A stretch of 64,000 nucleotides of DNA from Bacilli bacterium (GTDB lineage: Bacteria; Bacillota_I; Bacilli_A; RF39; UBA660): positions 1 to 64,000 of the forward strand of contig JAFRHI010000009.1 of the NCBI GenBank assembly GCA_017433415.1, given 5' to 3'. Position 1 is the stretch's first letter. Every line of letters begins with the position of its first letter. Below are positions 40,892 through 50,187 of the stretch, in pieces. The translations under genes were made by a program, and so were the position numbers. Below the pieces are notes generated by a model. That model saw only the letters and a program-made list of their open reading frames with translations. It did no database searches and was not told the origin of the DNA.

Positions 40892-43800
40892 ATGGCTTGG
40901 ACAGATGAACAGCAACAAGCAATTGATACTGAAGGTAGAAGTATTATTGTTTCAGCGGGTGCAGGTAGTGGTAAGACAGCTGTTTTAACGGCTAGAGTAC
41001 AAAGAAAACTACTTAGTGGTATTCATATTAATGAGTTACTTGTTTTAACCTTTACTAATGCAGCGGCCGCAGAGATGAAAAATAGAATTAGAAAGACAAT
41101 TAATAATACTTTAGAATTAAATCATGAAAAAGATTTAATAGATTCAGCATATATTATGACTTTTGATGCCTTTTCTTTGGCTCTTGTTAAGAAATATCAT
41201 ACTAAACTAAATATATCTAATAATATTAAGATTACTGATGAAGTAGTAATTGATCTTAAGAAGAGGGAAATGTTAGATAGTATATTTAATAATAATTATC
41301 TTTCTCCTAAAAAAGATTTTATGAAATTAATTAATGACTTCGCACTTAAAGATGATGAAGAGTTAAAAGAATATATTTTAAAAGCATATAAAAATATAGA
41401 ATTAAAATATGATAAAACAGAGTTTTTAAATAGTTATTTTGATAATTTTTTTACAGATAAAGAAATTAATAAAGTAGTAGATGAATTTATAAAATTATTG
41501 AGTGAGAAACAAAATACTATTATTAGATTAATAGCTGAATTAAATGATTATTTTGATAGTGATTTTGTGAGTAAAATAGAAAATAATTTTAAGAATTTAG
41601 TTAATGCTCGGACTTATGAAGAGTTTAAGTTAGCTTGTTGCTATAGTAGTATTACTTTACCTAGAAATAGTGCTGGTCAAGGTAAGATAATAAAACAAGA
41701 AATATTTTCAGTTGCGAAAGAAATTAAGGATTTATGTATTTATTCTTCAGTTAATGAAATAAAAGAAGAAATACTAAATACTTATAGTAATACTAAAGTA
41801 ATAGTTGATATTTTAAAAGAGTTTGATTTATTACTTGAAGAATACAAAAGAGAAGAAGAAATATATAATTTTACAGATATTTCTAGAATGGCAATTAAGG
41901 TAGTAAAAGATAATCCTGATATTAGAGAGGAATTAACTAATAGTTTTAATGAAATATTAGTAGATGAATATCAAGATACATCTGATATTCAAGAGATGTT
42001 TATATCACTTATTTCTAAGGATAATGTTTACATGGTGGGAGATGTTAAACAGTCAATTTATCGTTTTAGAAATGCTAATCCATATATATTTAAAGCTAAA
42101 TATGATGATTTTAGAGATAATCTTAAAGGAATAAAAATAGATTTATTAAAGAATTTTAGATCAAGAGGAGAAGTTCTTAATAGTATTAATTTATTATTTG
42201 AATTATTTATGGATGATAAATATGGGGGAGCAGATTATAAAGTTAGTCATAAAATGGTTTTTGGTAATAATTCATATATTAATGAAGGTAAAACTACGCA
42301 AGATTATAATTTAGATGTTATAGTTTATGATAAAGAAATATTAGGTAATATTACTAAAGATGAAGAAGAAGCTTTTATTATTGGTAATGATATAAAGAAT
42401 AAAATTACTAATAAATATCAAATATTTGATAAAGATGAATTAATACTTAGAGATGCTCAATATAGAGATTTTGTAATTTTATTAGATAAGAGTAAAAGTT
42501 TTGATTTATATAAAAAAGTGTTTGAATACTTGGATCTTCCTCTTACTATTTTAAAAGAAGAGTCTTTAAGAAAAGATGAAGATGTATTAGTAATTAGAAA
42601 TTTAATTAGATTACTTATTTGTATAAAAGAAAAAAAATATGATGTAGATTTTAAATATAGTTATACATCTATTGCGAGAAGTTTTTTATATAGACTTAGT
42701 GATAGTGAAATATATGAGTGCTTTGTTCATGATAAGTTCCTAGATAGTGATTTATATAAGAAGTGTTTAAAATTAACTGAAATGATGGATATTATGCCTT
42801 TAGCAAGTTATTTAGATTATGTATTAGATGAATTTTCATATGAAGAAAAATTATTTACTATTGGTGGAATTAAAACTTATAGTGTAAGACGTGAATATCT
42901 TTATAATTTATGTCTAGATTATCAAGCTCTTGGTAAAACGATATATGATTTTTCGATATATTTAGATCAGATATTTGATAATGATTATGATTTGAAATTT
43001 AATGTTAATACAAGTTCTAATAATAGTTGTCAGATAATGACTATTCATAAATCTAAAGGATTAGAATTTCCTATTTGTTATTTTGCGGGATTTTCTTCAA
43101 AATTTAATATGAGTGAACTAAAAGAAAGAATTATTTTTGATAATCAGTATGGTTTAATTTTACCTATGGTTAATGATTATTATAAAGATACTATTCTAAA
43201 AACACTTTTAAAAGCACGTGTTAAAAGAGAAGAAATATCAGAAAAAATTAGACTTTTATATGTAGCATTAACTAGAGCAAAAGAGAAAATGATTATTGTT
43301 ATGCCGAAATGTGAGGAAGAAGTTGAGGCTTTATCTTTAGTACCTGATTATGCAAGGGATAAGTATAATTCATTCTTAGGAATTATGAAAAGTATTTATT
43401 CAGCTCTTCTTCCATATATTAGAGAAACTGATATTTTAGCGACTAAAGATTATTTAAAAGTTATTTCTAAAGATGATATTAGTAGTAGTAATACTGATAA
43501 ATTAAATGTTGAAGAATTAAATATTGAAACAGGAGAAATTACTGATAAGCATTATTCTAAAGATAGTCTTCATCTAGCAAATGTAGAAGAGATTAATGTG
43601 ATGAAATTTGGTACAGATGTTCATGCGATTTTAGAAGAGATTGATTTTAATAATTATGATTTAGATGACTATGATATTAGTGATAGTGTTAAAGATAAGA
43701 TAAATAATTTTGTTAAAAGTGACTTTATGAAGGATAAATTAAATTATCAGATGTATAAGGAATATGAGTTTGTTTATAATGAAGATAATACTATATCCCA

Positions 43801-43999
43801 TGGAATAATTGATTTATTAATTGATTGTGAATCTTACTATACAATTATTGATTATAAATTAAAAAATATTGATGATGAGAATTATGATAAGCAACTTAAT
43901 GGTTATAGAAAGTATATTAAGAATAAAACCGGTAAGGATACTAAATGTTATTTATATTCTATTATTGATGGTAATGTTAGAGAGGTTTTAGATGTATAG
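40892..43999 (+). CDS. addA: AddA helicase-nuclease subunit
   Basis: 1035 aa. UvrD-type helicase motifs: Walker A in SAGAGSGKT near residues 21-29, FTNAAAAEM, LVDEYQDTSDIQ (Walker B), GDVKQSIYRFRNA, TIHKSKGLEFP and RLLYVALTRAKE. A C-terminal RecB-like nuclease (FGTDVHAILEEIDF, HGIIDLLIDCESYYTIIDYKLKN) is complete. It unwinds and degrades DNA at breaks until a chi-like site. Somewhat shorter than the typical 1200 aa. It forms an operon with addB and a phosphatase gene downstream. Confidence 0.95.
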   Translation: MAWTDEQQQAIDTEGRSIIVSAGAGSGKTAVLTARVQRKLLSGIHINELLVLTFTNAAAAEMKNRIRKTINNTLELNHEKDLIDSAYIMTFDAFSLALVKKYHTKLNISNNIKITDEVVIDLKKREMLDSIFNNNYLSPKKDFMKLINDFALKDDEELKEYILKAYKNIELKYDKTEFLNSYFDNFFTDKEINKVVDEFIKLLSEKQNTIIRLIAELNDYFDSDFVSKIENNFKNLVNARTYEEFKLACCYSSITLPRNSAGQGKIIKQEIFSVAKEIKDLCIYSSVNEIKEEILNTYSNTKVIVDILKEFDLLLEEYKREEEIYNFTDISRMAIKVVKDNPDIREELTNSFNEILVDEYQDTSDIQEMFISLISKDNVYMVGDVKQSIYRFRNANPYIFKAKYDDFRDNLKGIKIDLLKNFRSRGEVLNSINLLFELFMDDKYGGADYKVSHKMVFGNNSYINEGKTTQDYNLDVIVYDKEILGNITKDEEEAFIIGNDIKNKITNKYQIFDKDELILRDAQYRDFVILLDKSKSFDLYKKVFEYLDLPLTILKEESLRKDEDVLVIRNLIRLLICIKEKKYDVDFKYSYTSIARSFLYRLSDSEIYECFVHDKFLDSDLYKKCLKLTEMMDIMPLASYLDYVLDEFSYEEKLFTIGGIKTYSVRREYLYNLCLDYQALGKTIYDFSIYLDQIFDNDYDLKFNVNTSSNNSCQIMTIHKSKGLEFPICYFAGFSSKFNMSELKERIIFDNQYGLILPMVNDYYKDTILKTLLKARVKREEISEKIRLLYVALTRAKEKMIIVMPKCEEEVEALSLVPDYARDKYNSFLGIMKSIYSALLPYIRETDILATKDYLKVISKDDISSSNTDKLNVEELNIETGEITDKHYSKDSLHLANVEEINVMKFGTDVHAILEEIDFNNYDLDDYDISDSVKDKINNFVKSDFMKDKLNYQMYKEYEFVYNEDNTISHGIIDLLIDCESYYTIIDYKLKNIDDENYDKQLNGYRKYIKNKTGKDTKCYLYSIIDGNVREVLDV

Positions 44000-44432
44000 G
44001 ATATGTTTTATTTGTCATGGGAATATCTGTCGTAGTCCAATGGCAGAGTTTATGTTAAAAGATAAAGTAAAAAAACTAGGCAAGAGTGATGAATTTATAA
44101 TTGATTCTATGGCAGTTAGCAGGGAAGAAATTGGTAATGATATCTATCCTCCTGCTAAAGATAAGTTAAAAGAAAAAGGAATAGATTTTAGTAAGAGAAG
44201 GGCAAGACAAATTACTAGTAATGATTATCAAAATTATGATTATATTATTTGTATGGATAAAAGTAATTTAAGATATCTTAGTTATTTAATTGATGATTAT
44301 GATCATAAAGTTAGTATGCTTCTAGATAGAGATATAGCTGATCCTTGGTATACTGGGGATTTTGAAGCTACATATAAAGATTTGGATGAGGGTTTAGATG
44401 ATTTTTTGCAGGAGTTGATATTTAATGGATAA
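43992..44432 (+). CDS. Low-molecular-weight protein tyrosine phosphatase
   Basis: 146 aa. The active loop C8-x5-R14-S (CHGNICRS) is near the N-terminus, and the general acid Asp lies in DPWYTGDFEATYKD. This is the LMW-PTP family, which dephosphorylates tyrosine on proteins such as BY-kinases or arginine in the YwlE subfamily; the loop sequence GNICRS with Ile after Asn does not fix which. It overlaps addA by eight bases and the next gene by eight bases. Confidence 0.93.
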   Translation: MYRICFICHGNICRSPMAEFMLKDKVKKLGKSDEFIIDSMAVSREEIGNDIYPPAKDKLKEKGIDFSKRRARQITSNDYQNYDYIICMDKSNLRYLSYLIDDYDHKVSMLLDRDIADPWYTGDFEATYKDLDEGLDDFLQELIFNG

Positions 44433-45924
44433 ATATTCTAATTTAGAGATAAGTAAAAATTTAAGAAAATATATGACTGCATTAATGGCAAGAGCAGATA
44501 TTACAAGTAGATGTTTTGGTAAAGAAATGTTGGATTTTAATAGGTATTTATATGAACCAGAAACAAAAATACCGGAAAATTATACAATATCATCTATTAA
44601 TTTCCCAGCATTATATTATAGAGTAAATATGATGCCATTTGATCATGGAACTGATTTTTTTGAAGCTTATAACATTAATGTATTATATGTATTTCTAAAA
44701 CAATTTTGTCTGCTTTATGATGAGCATATAGCATATATTAATATTGGAAATAGAATTGTTATGGAAGATAGTTGTTTTGATAATCCAAATGATGCAAAAT
44801 ATTTTTCACAGGATAAAAGATTGTTATATTTAAGAAATTGTTTAGCTCATTATGGTGGAAATAATAGTAATTCTTGTTATTTAGATAAAAATCTAAATTT
44901 ACATATTAAAAATGATATGACTTCTAGTGATGTACCACCATTTGAGATAACATTGGATGAAGAAAAGATAAATCATATTTTAACAGAATTAACGTTCGTT
45001 AATTATTTTGATTTTGTATATTTCCCTTTTTTATTAAATGACTATACTGATATTAATGATGATATAAATAATTTTGATATTGTTAGACTTTTTTCTAAAA
45101 GTAAAAGTATTGATAAGTTTTCAAAGTATTTTGGTAAGCGTGATTTATATAGTATAAATAAAAATCCTTTTGATTTTTCTTTGAAAAGCTTAAGTGACAA
45201 AAGTGGATTTGAAGAAGATCCTGATTTATATTTTCATGATTATACAGCAAATATAAGAAGAGATGATTTAAAAAAACAATATACATATTTAATTAATTTT
45301 TGTAGATTAGATGAAGAAGAGAGTAAGAGATCAGTTTTAGTGGCGGCCATGACAGGATCAATGCCAATAGCTTTTTTTACATGGAAGAGATATTTATCTT
45401 ATAATCACCTAATCGCTAATGGACTTTGTACGCGTTATGATCTAAGTCTTAGAGATTTATCAATTGAATTACATAATAATGTTTTAGAAGAATTTAAAAA
45501 AACTGATGAAAAAAATGATGTTGATAATAGTCTTATAATTGTTGATAATAGTCTTATAATTATGGAAAGAATGCTTGGGGTTTCCGATGCAAGAGGACAT
45601 GCTATGATAGCTATAACAAATTATATTGATAGTGTTATAAAGTTAGATTATGATGGTTTACTTGATATAGATGAAGAAGATTTATTAAAGCTTTTTAGAG
45701 ATGCAATTACACATGGTACATGGTCAATTGTTGGCGATGATAAAATAAGGCTATGCACTTGGCAACCAAAATCTAAAAAAATAGATATAGAACAAGAATT
45801 ACCAAACGATATGAAAGATGAAACTGTTTCTATAATTGATTTGTTAAAAATTGCTGATAGAATTCTTGAGTATAATGAGAAAAAAGAAATAGAAAAAGAA
45901 GAAAGTTCTGGAAAAAGACAATAG
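44425..45924 (+). CDS. Large protein with two HEPN-type RNase motifs
   Basis: 499 aa, not a named family. The HEPN motif R-x4-6-H occurs twice with the usual context: YLRNCLAHYGG (R137 to H142) followed by a strand LNLHIKN, and LFRDAITHGT (R425 to H430) followed by DKIRLCTW. In HEPN proteins this RN/RDxxxH pair is the RNA-cutting site of many defence, toxin and CRISPR effectors. Between the motifs (220-340) is a helical segment with hydrophobic patch MTGSMPIAFFTWKRYL. It overlaps the phosphatase gene. The role is inferred: RNase, or a fold that has lost activity. Confidence 0.65.
   Translation: MDKYSNLEISKNLRKYMTALMARADITSRCFGKEMLDFNRYLYEPETKIPENYTISSINFPALYYRVNMMPFDHGTDFFEAYNINVLYVFLKQFCLLYDEHIAYINIGNRIVMEDSCFDNPNDAKYFSQDKRLLYLRNCLAHYGGNNSNSCYLDKNLNLHIKNDMTSSDVPPFEITLDEEKINHILTELTFVNYFDFVYFPFLLNDYTDINDDINNFDIVRLFSKSKSIDKFSKYFGKRDLYSINKNPFDFSLKSLSDKSGFEEDPDLYFHDYTANIRRDDLKKQYTYLINFCRLDEEESKRSVLVAAMTGSMPIAFFTWKRYLSYNHLIANGLCTRYDLSLRDLSIELHNNVLEEFKKTDEKNDVDNSLIIVDNSLIIMERMLGVSDARGHAMIAITNYIDSVIKLDYDGLLDIDEEDLLKLFRDAITHGTWSIVGDDKIRLCTWQPKSKKIDIEQELPNDMKDETVSIIDLLKIADRILEYNEKKEIEKEESSGKRQ
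45520..45561 (+). repeat. Perfect 21-bp tandem duplication inside the HEPN gene
   Basis: Bases 45520-45540 and 45541-45561 are identical (each starts GTTGATAATAGTC). The repeat keeps frame and yields VDNSLII twice (about residues 367-379). It is a recent slippage event or a polymorphic site. Confidence 0.95.
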
Positions 45925-45947
45925 CTCATTTTTTATGAGCTGTTTTT
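45923..45947 (+). terminator. Terminator after the HEPN gene
   Basis: AGCTCAT (45923-45929) pairs with ATGAGCT (45935-45941) around a T-rich loop; T5 after one G. Confidence 0.65.
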
Positions 45948-45988
45948 AATTTAATAAATTTATTGATAGAAATTTGAATTTATTTATA

Positions 45989-46016
45989 TTGATTATAATG
46001 AAAGTTATGTTATAAT
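45989..46016 (+). promoter_or_regulatory. Promoter before the 46050 gene
   Basis: TTGATT (45989-45994), a 16-base spacer, TGT extension and TATAAT (46011-46016). Confidence 0.6.
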
Positions 46017-46049
46017 CTTAGTAAGAATAATTAATAATTGGAGGTAGTT

Positions 46050-46331
46050 ATGAATATTTATAAAATGAAATATAAGGAATATGATGAGGCAAGAAAAGAG
46101 TTTCTTAGAATACCATTTGGGGTAGGAGTTACTGTCTTTTCATTATTACCTGCTGTTTTTGCATTTGTATTATTGTTATTTTCTATTGTCGATTTTGCTG
46201 TCGAAGAAAATGAAGTTGCTGGTGTTGTAGCTATGGTTGGAGCAGGTTGTTCTTTTGCTTGTTTCTGTATTACACAATTACTATATTCTATGTTATTAAA
46301 GGATTTTGTTAATTCTAAAGAAAAAAAATAG
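46050..46331 (+). CDS. Small two-helix membrane protein
   Basis: 93 aa from ATG 46050, set by TTGGAGG. Basic start (MKYKEYDEARKEF) then two membrane helices (about 30-52, VTVFSLLPAVFAFVLLLFSI, and 62-84, VVAMVGAGCSFACFCIT). The ends face the cytoplasm by charge. No family recognised. A terminator follows and the pyrH gene converges on it. Confidence 0.6.
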   Translation: MNIYKMKYKEYDEARKEFLRIPFGVGVTVFSLLPAVFAFVLLLFSIVDFAVEENEVAGVVAMVGAGCSFACFCITQLLYSMLLKDFVNSKEKK

Positions 46332-46351
46332 TTCAATTTATTGAACTATTT
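46326..46351. terminator. Bidirectional terminator
   Basis: A perfect 11-bp stem (46326-46336 with 46341-46351, loop TTTA) with A-run before and T-run after ends both the 46050 gene and, from the other strand, pyrH. Confidence 0.85.
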
Positions 46352-47056
46352 TTATTTTTCAGAAACTAGTGTTCCGATATTTTCGTTTTCTAAAACATTT
46401 TTTAGATTGCCTTTTTCTAAGATATTAAAGACTAGTATTGGGATATTTTCTTCCATACATAAGCTTATGGCAGTAGAGTCCATAACATTTAACTTTTTAT
46501 TTAAGACATCAATATAAGTTATTTCTTGATATTTTTTAGCATCATCATATTTTTTAGGATCTTTATCATAAACACCATCTACTTTAGTTGCTTTTACTAG
46601 GATATCGGCATTTATCTCAGCGGCTCTTAGGCTTGAGGCAGTATCAGTTGAGAAGAAAGGAGAACCTGTTCCACAACCAAATATTACTACTCGTCCTTTT
46701 TCTAGGTGACGAATAGCTCTGTCTTTGATATAAAATTCAGCAATTTGACGCATTTCAACTCCAGTTTGTACTCTTACTGGAACACCAAGTTGTTTAAAAG
46801 CATCTCCTAGAGCTAAGGCATTCATAGTAGTTGCGAGCATGCCGATATAATCACTTGTTGCCCGATCCATATATTCATTACTTTTTCCACGCCAGAAGTT
46901 ACCTCCACCAACAACAATTGCTATTTCATAGCCAATATTTGCACATTCTTTTATTTCATTAGCTAATTCAAGTACTCGATCAAAATCAATTCCACTTTTT
47001 TCTTTTCCAGCTAAAACTTCACCGCTAAGTTTTAATACTATTCTTTTATACTTCAA
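46352..47056 (-). CDS. pyrH: Uridylate kinase
   Basis: 234 aa. On the minus strand AAAGGAGATG sits before TTG at 47056, which gives [17 protein letters not shown], the canonical start; the longer frame is untenable. [59 protein letters not shown] and [16 protein letters not shown] are PyrH hallmarks. It phosphorylates UMP to UDP and supplies pyrimidine nucleotides. It is usually beside rpsB, tsf and frr; here it stands alone with its own promoter region. Length is close to the family's 235-245. Confidence 0.96.
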   Translation of the reverse strand: MKYKRIVLKLSGEVLAGKEKSGIDFDRVLELANEIKECANIGYEIAIVVGGGNFWRGKSNEYMDRATSDYIGMLATTMNALALGDAFKQLGVPVRVQTGVEMRQIAEFYIKDRAIRHLEKGRVVIFGCGTGSPFFSTDTASSLRAAEINADILVKATKVDGVYDKDPKKYDDAKKYQEITYIDVLNKKLNVMDSTAISLCMEENIPILVFNILEKGNLKNVLENENIGTLVSEK

Positions 47057-47093
47057 AATAACATCTCCTTTAGAATAGTTTATCATGAAATGA

Positions 47094-47122
47094 TTGCAAA
47101 AAAAAGGAAAATGTGGTATAAT
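47094..47122 (+). promoter_or_regulatory. Promoter before the RelE-like fusion gene
   Basis: TTGCAA (47094-47099), 17 bases, TGTGG extension, TATAAT (47117-47122). The same GTGGTATAATAT string occurs at 51150. Confidence 0.7.
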
Positions 47123-47147
47123 ATAGGCGCTTTAAGGGGGTAGGCAT

Positions 47148-48119
47148 ATGTTGTTTGAAGAAATTGATATAACAGACATTAGTGATAAAGATTTATTAGG
47201 AGTAATTGAAACTAATGCTAGAAAGGCAGCTGCAACACGAGGACAAATAGAAAGACTTAAGGAACAAGCAAAACAATCTAGATTTTTTGAAGAAGAATCA
47301 TTATCTACTTGTGATGAGGAGTATATTGTAGATGAGATTGTTGATGAAGATGATTCATTTGAGGATGAAGTTGCTTTTTATTTAAACTTAATGCTTGATT
47401 TAGGAGAAGATTTTACAGAAGAAGAATTATTAGAAATTTTGCCTCCTAAAAACAATTATAATTATGAAAATATCATTAAGCGATTAATTGTAGAGGCTTT
47501 AAAAGAAATAAAAGAATATACCGAATTATCATTAACTGATGAAACATTAGAAGAAGATGATTTAATAGAGTGTAAAAGATTAATTCAGGTGGCAAGAAAA
47601 AAGATTAGCAATTTAGAGAAAATTTTAAATACTAAAGAAGAAATTGTAGAAGAGGTACATAGAAATAAAATAGTTCTTGTTCCGACAAGTTATGGAAATA
47701 TTCGAATTACTAATGAATTAGAACATATTCCACAAGAATACTATCCAGGTTTCTTAGAGCTTATTAACTCAATAATTGATGGCTCTTTTAAAAATGTTAA
47801 ACCGCTTACGAGAGATGGGTTTAATGGAATATATGAAGTTAAAGATTTTAAAATACGTGTTTTATTTGCTAGACTTACTCATGACACATACGCACTTATT
47901 TCGGCTTTTGTGAAAAAGTTTGATACTGATAAGTTTTATTCTGAGAGTCTTGATAATAAATATGCAGAGTATAAAAAAATGAAAAGTAAACTACTTAAAA
48001 ATCTTAATAATCCAGACTTTATTACACAAAACGAAGAAAATGTTATTGAGCTTTTTAGAGTTTTAGGTGTTACTGAAGATAAGGCAAAGAAATTTATAAA
48101 GGGTGGTAAAAATGACTAG
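47148..48119 (+). CDS. Protein with a RelE/HigB-like C-terminal domain
   Basis: 323 aa. Residues 1-170 are acidic and helical (MLFEEIDITDISDKDLL, IVDEIVDEDDSFED). Residues about 190-285 (LINSIIDGSFKNVKPLTRDGFNGIYEV, FKIRVLFARLTHDTYALISAFVKKFD) follow the fold of HigB/RelE-type toxins (PF05973 style): the N-K-P-L helix, the G-x-Y-E-V strand, then I-R-V-L-F and the A-x-V-K-K ending. In real toxins this domain stands alone and cuts mRNA. Here it is joined to an acidic domain that could act in cis as antitoxin or shield. AGGGGG sets ATG 47148. It overlaps the next gene by 8 bases. Confidence 0.55.
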   Translation: MLFEEIDITDISDKDLLGVIETNARKAAATRGQIERLKEQAKQSRFFEEESLSTCDEEYIVDEIVDEDDSFEDEVAFYLNLMLDLGEDFTEEELLEILPPKNNYNYENIIKRLIVEALKEIKEYTELSLTDETLEEDDLIECKRLIQVARKKISNLEKILNTKEEIVEEVHRNKIVLVPTSYGNIRITNELEHIPQEYYPGFLELINSIIDGSFKNVKPLTRDGFNGIYEVKDFKIRVLFARLTHDTYALISAFVKKFDTDKFYSESLDNKYAEYKKMKSKLLKNLNNPDFITQNEENVIELFRVLGVTEDKAKKFIKGGKND

Positions 48120-49983
48120 AAGTGAATTAGAGGTTTTGATTACAAAACGTAAGTTAGAACTTGAAAAACCATTTGAAAGATCAGTTGAATATGAAATGTT
48201 TAGTGATTTCTGTAAGAATCATTTTATTGCGAAGGCGGAAGATTTAATTGGTTATGATATGGAGTATTGTTTAAAATTGTTATATTTTGCTCAGACTAAA
48301 TATACTCCGTGTGAAGAAGATGCCAAAAAAATTGTTAATGATGTAGTTTTACCAATCATTTCAAGTTTAGAATTACCGGCACTTGATCGCCTTATCAAAA
48401 CCTGTAGTGTAGTTACAGCTAGTGATGAAAAAGATAAAGTACTTCAATTTCTTCGTGAGAAAAGTACAATTAAATCAAAATTACTTTATTACAGTTTAAA
48501 TCTTGATCCAAATATTATTGCTGATTTAGATGAGTTTAGAAAATTTTGTTCTAAAAAAGATTTGTTACTAGGAGATTTATTTGAGTTGTATTTTGATGAT
48601 TCACTCTTGATTAATAATATGATGAGTATATATTTAATGGCAAAAGCTATTGAAGAAAATATAAAAGAGATAGATAGTGTATATGAAGAGACACTTAGTG
48701 ATTTAGATGTTTCTAGAAGAGAAGCTAAATTATTAGAAAATAAGAAGAAAAAGCATCTTAAAAAGGGTTTGGCAAAGATAGAAGGAATTAGTATAGCTTT
48801 AGGTTTATTTTCAAAAATAGCAGAAGAAGTTAGAAAAGAAGAAAAAAAAGAGAGTGACTATAATAAAAATCGTTATAAAGAAATTGCTAATTTAGATCAG
48901 GTTATGCTTCTTTTAGATGAAGGATTAGAAACACCAGAAATTAAAGATGTAAGAAGAATTATTGGTTTAATTAAAGATTCAGAAATAAAACGAGCTGTTT
49001 TGGAAATTATTTATGAACATAATATGAAATATTATAAGAAACTTTCAAAAGAGTTTGAGCAATTAAATGGGAATAATAGTGTTAAGTACCAAACTCTTTT
49101 AAATAACTTTGGATTAGTTATTGATAGTAAAAGTATTGAAGCTGTTATGTATAATAGTTTAGAGGATGTTGAGACTATTCTTAAAATAATATCTGGAATA
49201 GGATATGATTCTACTACATTATTTAGAATTTTAAAAAATACTGATATCGAAACTGTTAAAATGATCAAGTCATATATTGATAGAGGTATATTAACTGATA
49301 GTTTTATCTTAAATAATTATGACATATTCTGTAGTGATTCAACAAAAACTTTACTACTAAAAAATAATATATTATTATTTGAAAGTTATAATTTAAATCC
49401 AAATATGTTTAGTAATAATGGTAATATCTTAATAAGCAATAGTTTAGTTTTACAAAATAATTTTGAAGTACTTAAAAATTATGATTTATTAAGTTTTTTG
49501 AAGACTACTGATAACTATCAATTTTTAATTGATAATGAATTGTTAGTTAAAATTGAACGCTTACTTGAACTAGGATATGAAAAGCTTTTAGAAGAAGATT
49601 TAGGTATACTTAATGTTTGTGATATTAAGCGATTAGAGGTATTAAATTCTTTAAATATGCCTGTACAAGATCTAGAAACATTTTATGGTGTATGTCAAAG
49701 TAAGAAATTCTTTATTAGAGATGATGAAATAGATAATTATTTATTAAATGTTTTAGACTTTAATGAAGAAGTTGCTTTAGATATTGATTCTAGTGATTTA
49801 GAAAAATATCGAATTAGTACTAGATTATATAATATTAATGGTATTAATGTTGCCTCTAATAAAGTGTTGAGAAATATTTCAGAAGGTATGAGTATGTATC
49901 AAGCTATATTTAGGGGAATGATTCTTAATGAAGAAGAATATAGTGCTGTTATAGGTGAATTAAAACCTATTCAATATCAATAA
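48112..49983 (+). CDS. Large helical-repeat protein of unknown function
   Basis: 623 aa from ATG 48112 (AGGGTGG just before), overlapping the previous stop (ATGACTAG). N-terminal two-fifths are ordinary helices with a basic stretch (ENKKKKHLKKGLAKIEG, about 220). From about 340 the sequence shows irregular solenoid-like helices (LEDVETILKIISGIGYDSTTLFRIL, then YDLLSFLKTTDNYQFLIDNELLVKIERLLELGYEKLL). No enzyme motif or membrane helix. The tight overlap with the RelE-like gene suggests the two work together, perhaps as a complex. Not recognised as a named family. Confidence 0.6.
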   Translation: MTRSELEVLITKRKLELEKPFERSVEYEMFSDFCKNHFIAKAEDLIGYDMEYCLKLLYFAQTKYTPCEEDAKKIVNDVVLPIISSLELPALDRLIKTCSVVTASDEKDKVLQFLREKSTIKSKLLYYSLNLDPNIIADLDEFRKFCSKKDLLLGDLFELYFDDSLLINNMMSIYLMAKAIEENIKEIDSVYEETLSDLDVSRREAKLLENKKKKHLKKGLAKIEGISIALGLFSKIAEEVRKEEKKESDYNKNRYKEIANLDQVMLLLDEGLETPEIKDVRRIIGLIKDSEIKRAVLEIIYEHNMKYYKKLSKEFEQLNGNNSVKYQTLLNNFGLVIDSKSIEAVMYNSLEDVETILKIISGIGYDSTTLFRILKNTDIETVKMIKSYIDRGILTDSFILNNYDIFCSDSTKTLLLKNNILLFESYNLNPNMFSNNGNILISNSLVLQNNFEVLKNYDLLSFLKTTDNYQFLIDNELLVKIERLLELGYEKLLEEDLGILNVCDIKRLEVLNSLNMPVQDLETFYGVCQSKKFFIRDDEIDNYLLNVLDFNEEVALDIDSSDLEKYRISTRLYNINGINVASNKVLRNISEGMSMYQAIFRGMILNEEEYSAVIGELKPIQYQ

Positions 49984-49995
49984 ATATATTATATG

Positions 49996-50021
49996 GAGTG
50001 TTTTGCTGATACACTCTTTTT
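49996..50021 (+). terminator. Terminator before the L21 operon
   Basis: GAGTGT (49996-50001) pairs with ACACTC (50011-50016), then T5. Confidence 0.65.
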
Positions 50022-50058
50022 ATTATAAATATCTTATTTTTTGAATTGTTGATTCAAC

Positions 50059-50087
50059 TTGACAAAGATTATTTCATATGATAGAAT
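50059..50087 (+). promoter_or_regulatory. Promoter of the rplU-prp-rpmA operon
   Basis: TTGACA (50059-50064), 17 bases, TAGAAT (50082-50087). Confidence 0.75.
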
Positions 50088-50093
50088 CTAGAT

Positions 50094-50187
50094 GTTTGAC
50101 GCCTCATGCTCAAACCGCATTGAAAAGGTAAAAACGTATTTACGTACCTTAAGAGCGAGTCTTAGTTTAAAAAAAGGAGGTAAATAT
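50094..50187 (+). promoter_or_regulatory. Ribosomal-protein leader (L21-leader position)
   Basis: The about 95-base untranslated leader folds: GCTC (50107-50110) can pair with GAGC (50153-50156), and AGGTA with TACCT enclosing CGTA-TT-TACG. Structured leaders before rplU in Bacillota are known L21-binding autoregulatory RNAs. Location and fold agree; no match to a consensus was verified. Confidence 0.5.

Noticed and set aside
46058-46336. Minus-strand open frame opposite the 46050 gene
   Set aside because: It has a biased Thr/Ala/Asn composition, no ribosome site, and the plus-strand gene has a clear one and a promoter.
50092-50187. Longer L21 start upstream of 50188
   Set aside because: The extra residues come from the structured leader; AAAGGAGG and the canonical NAVIKVGGKQY start lie at 50188.
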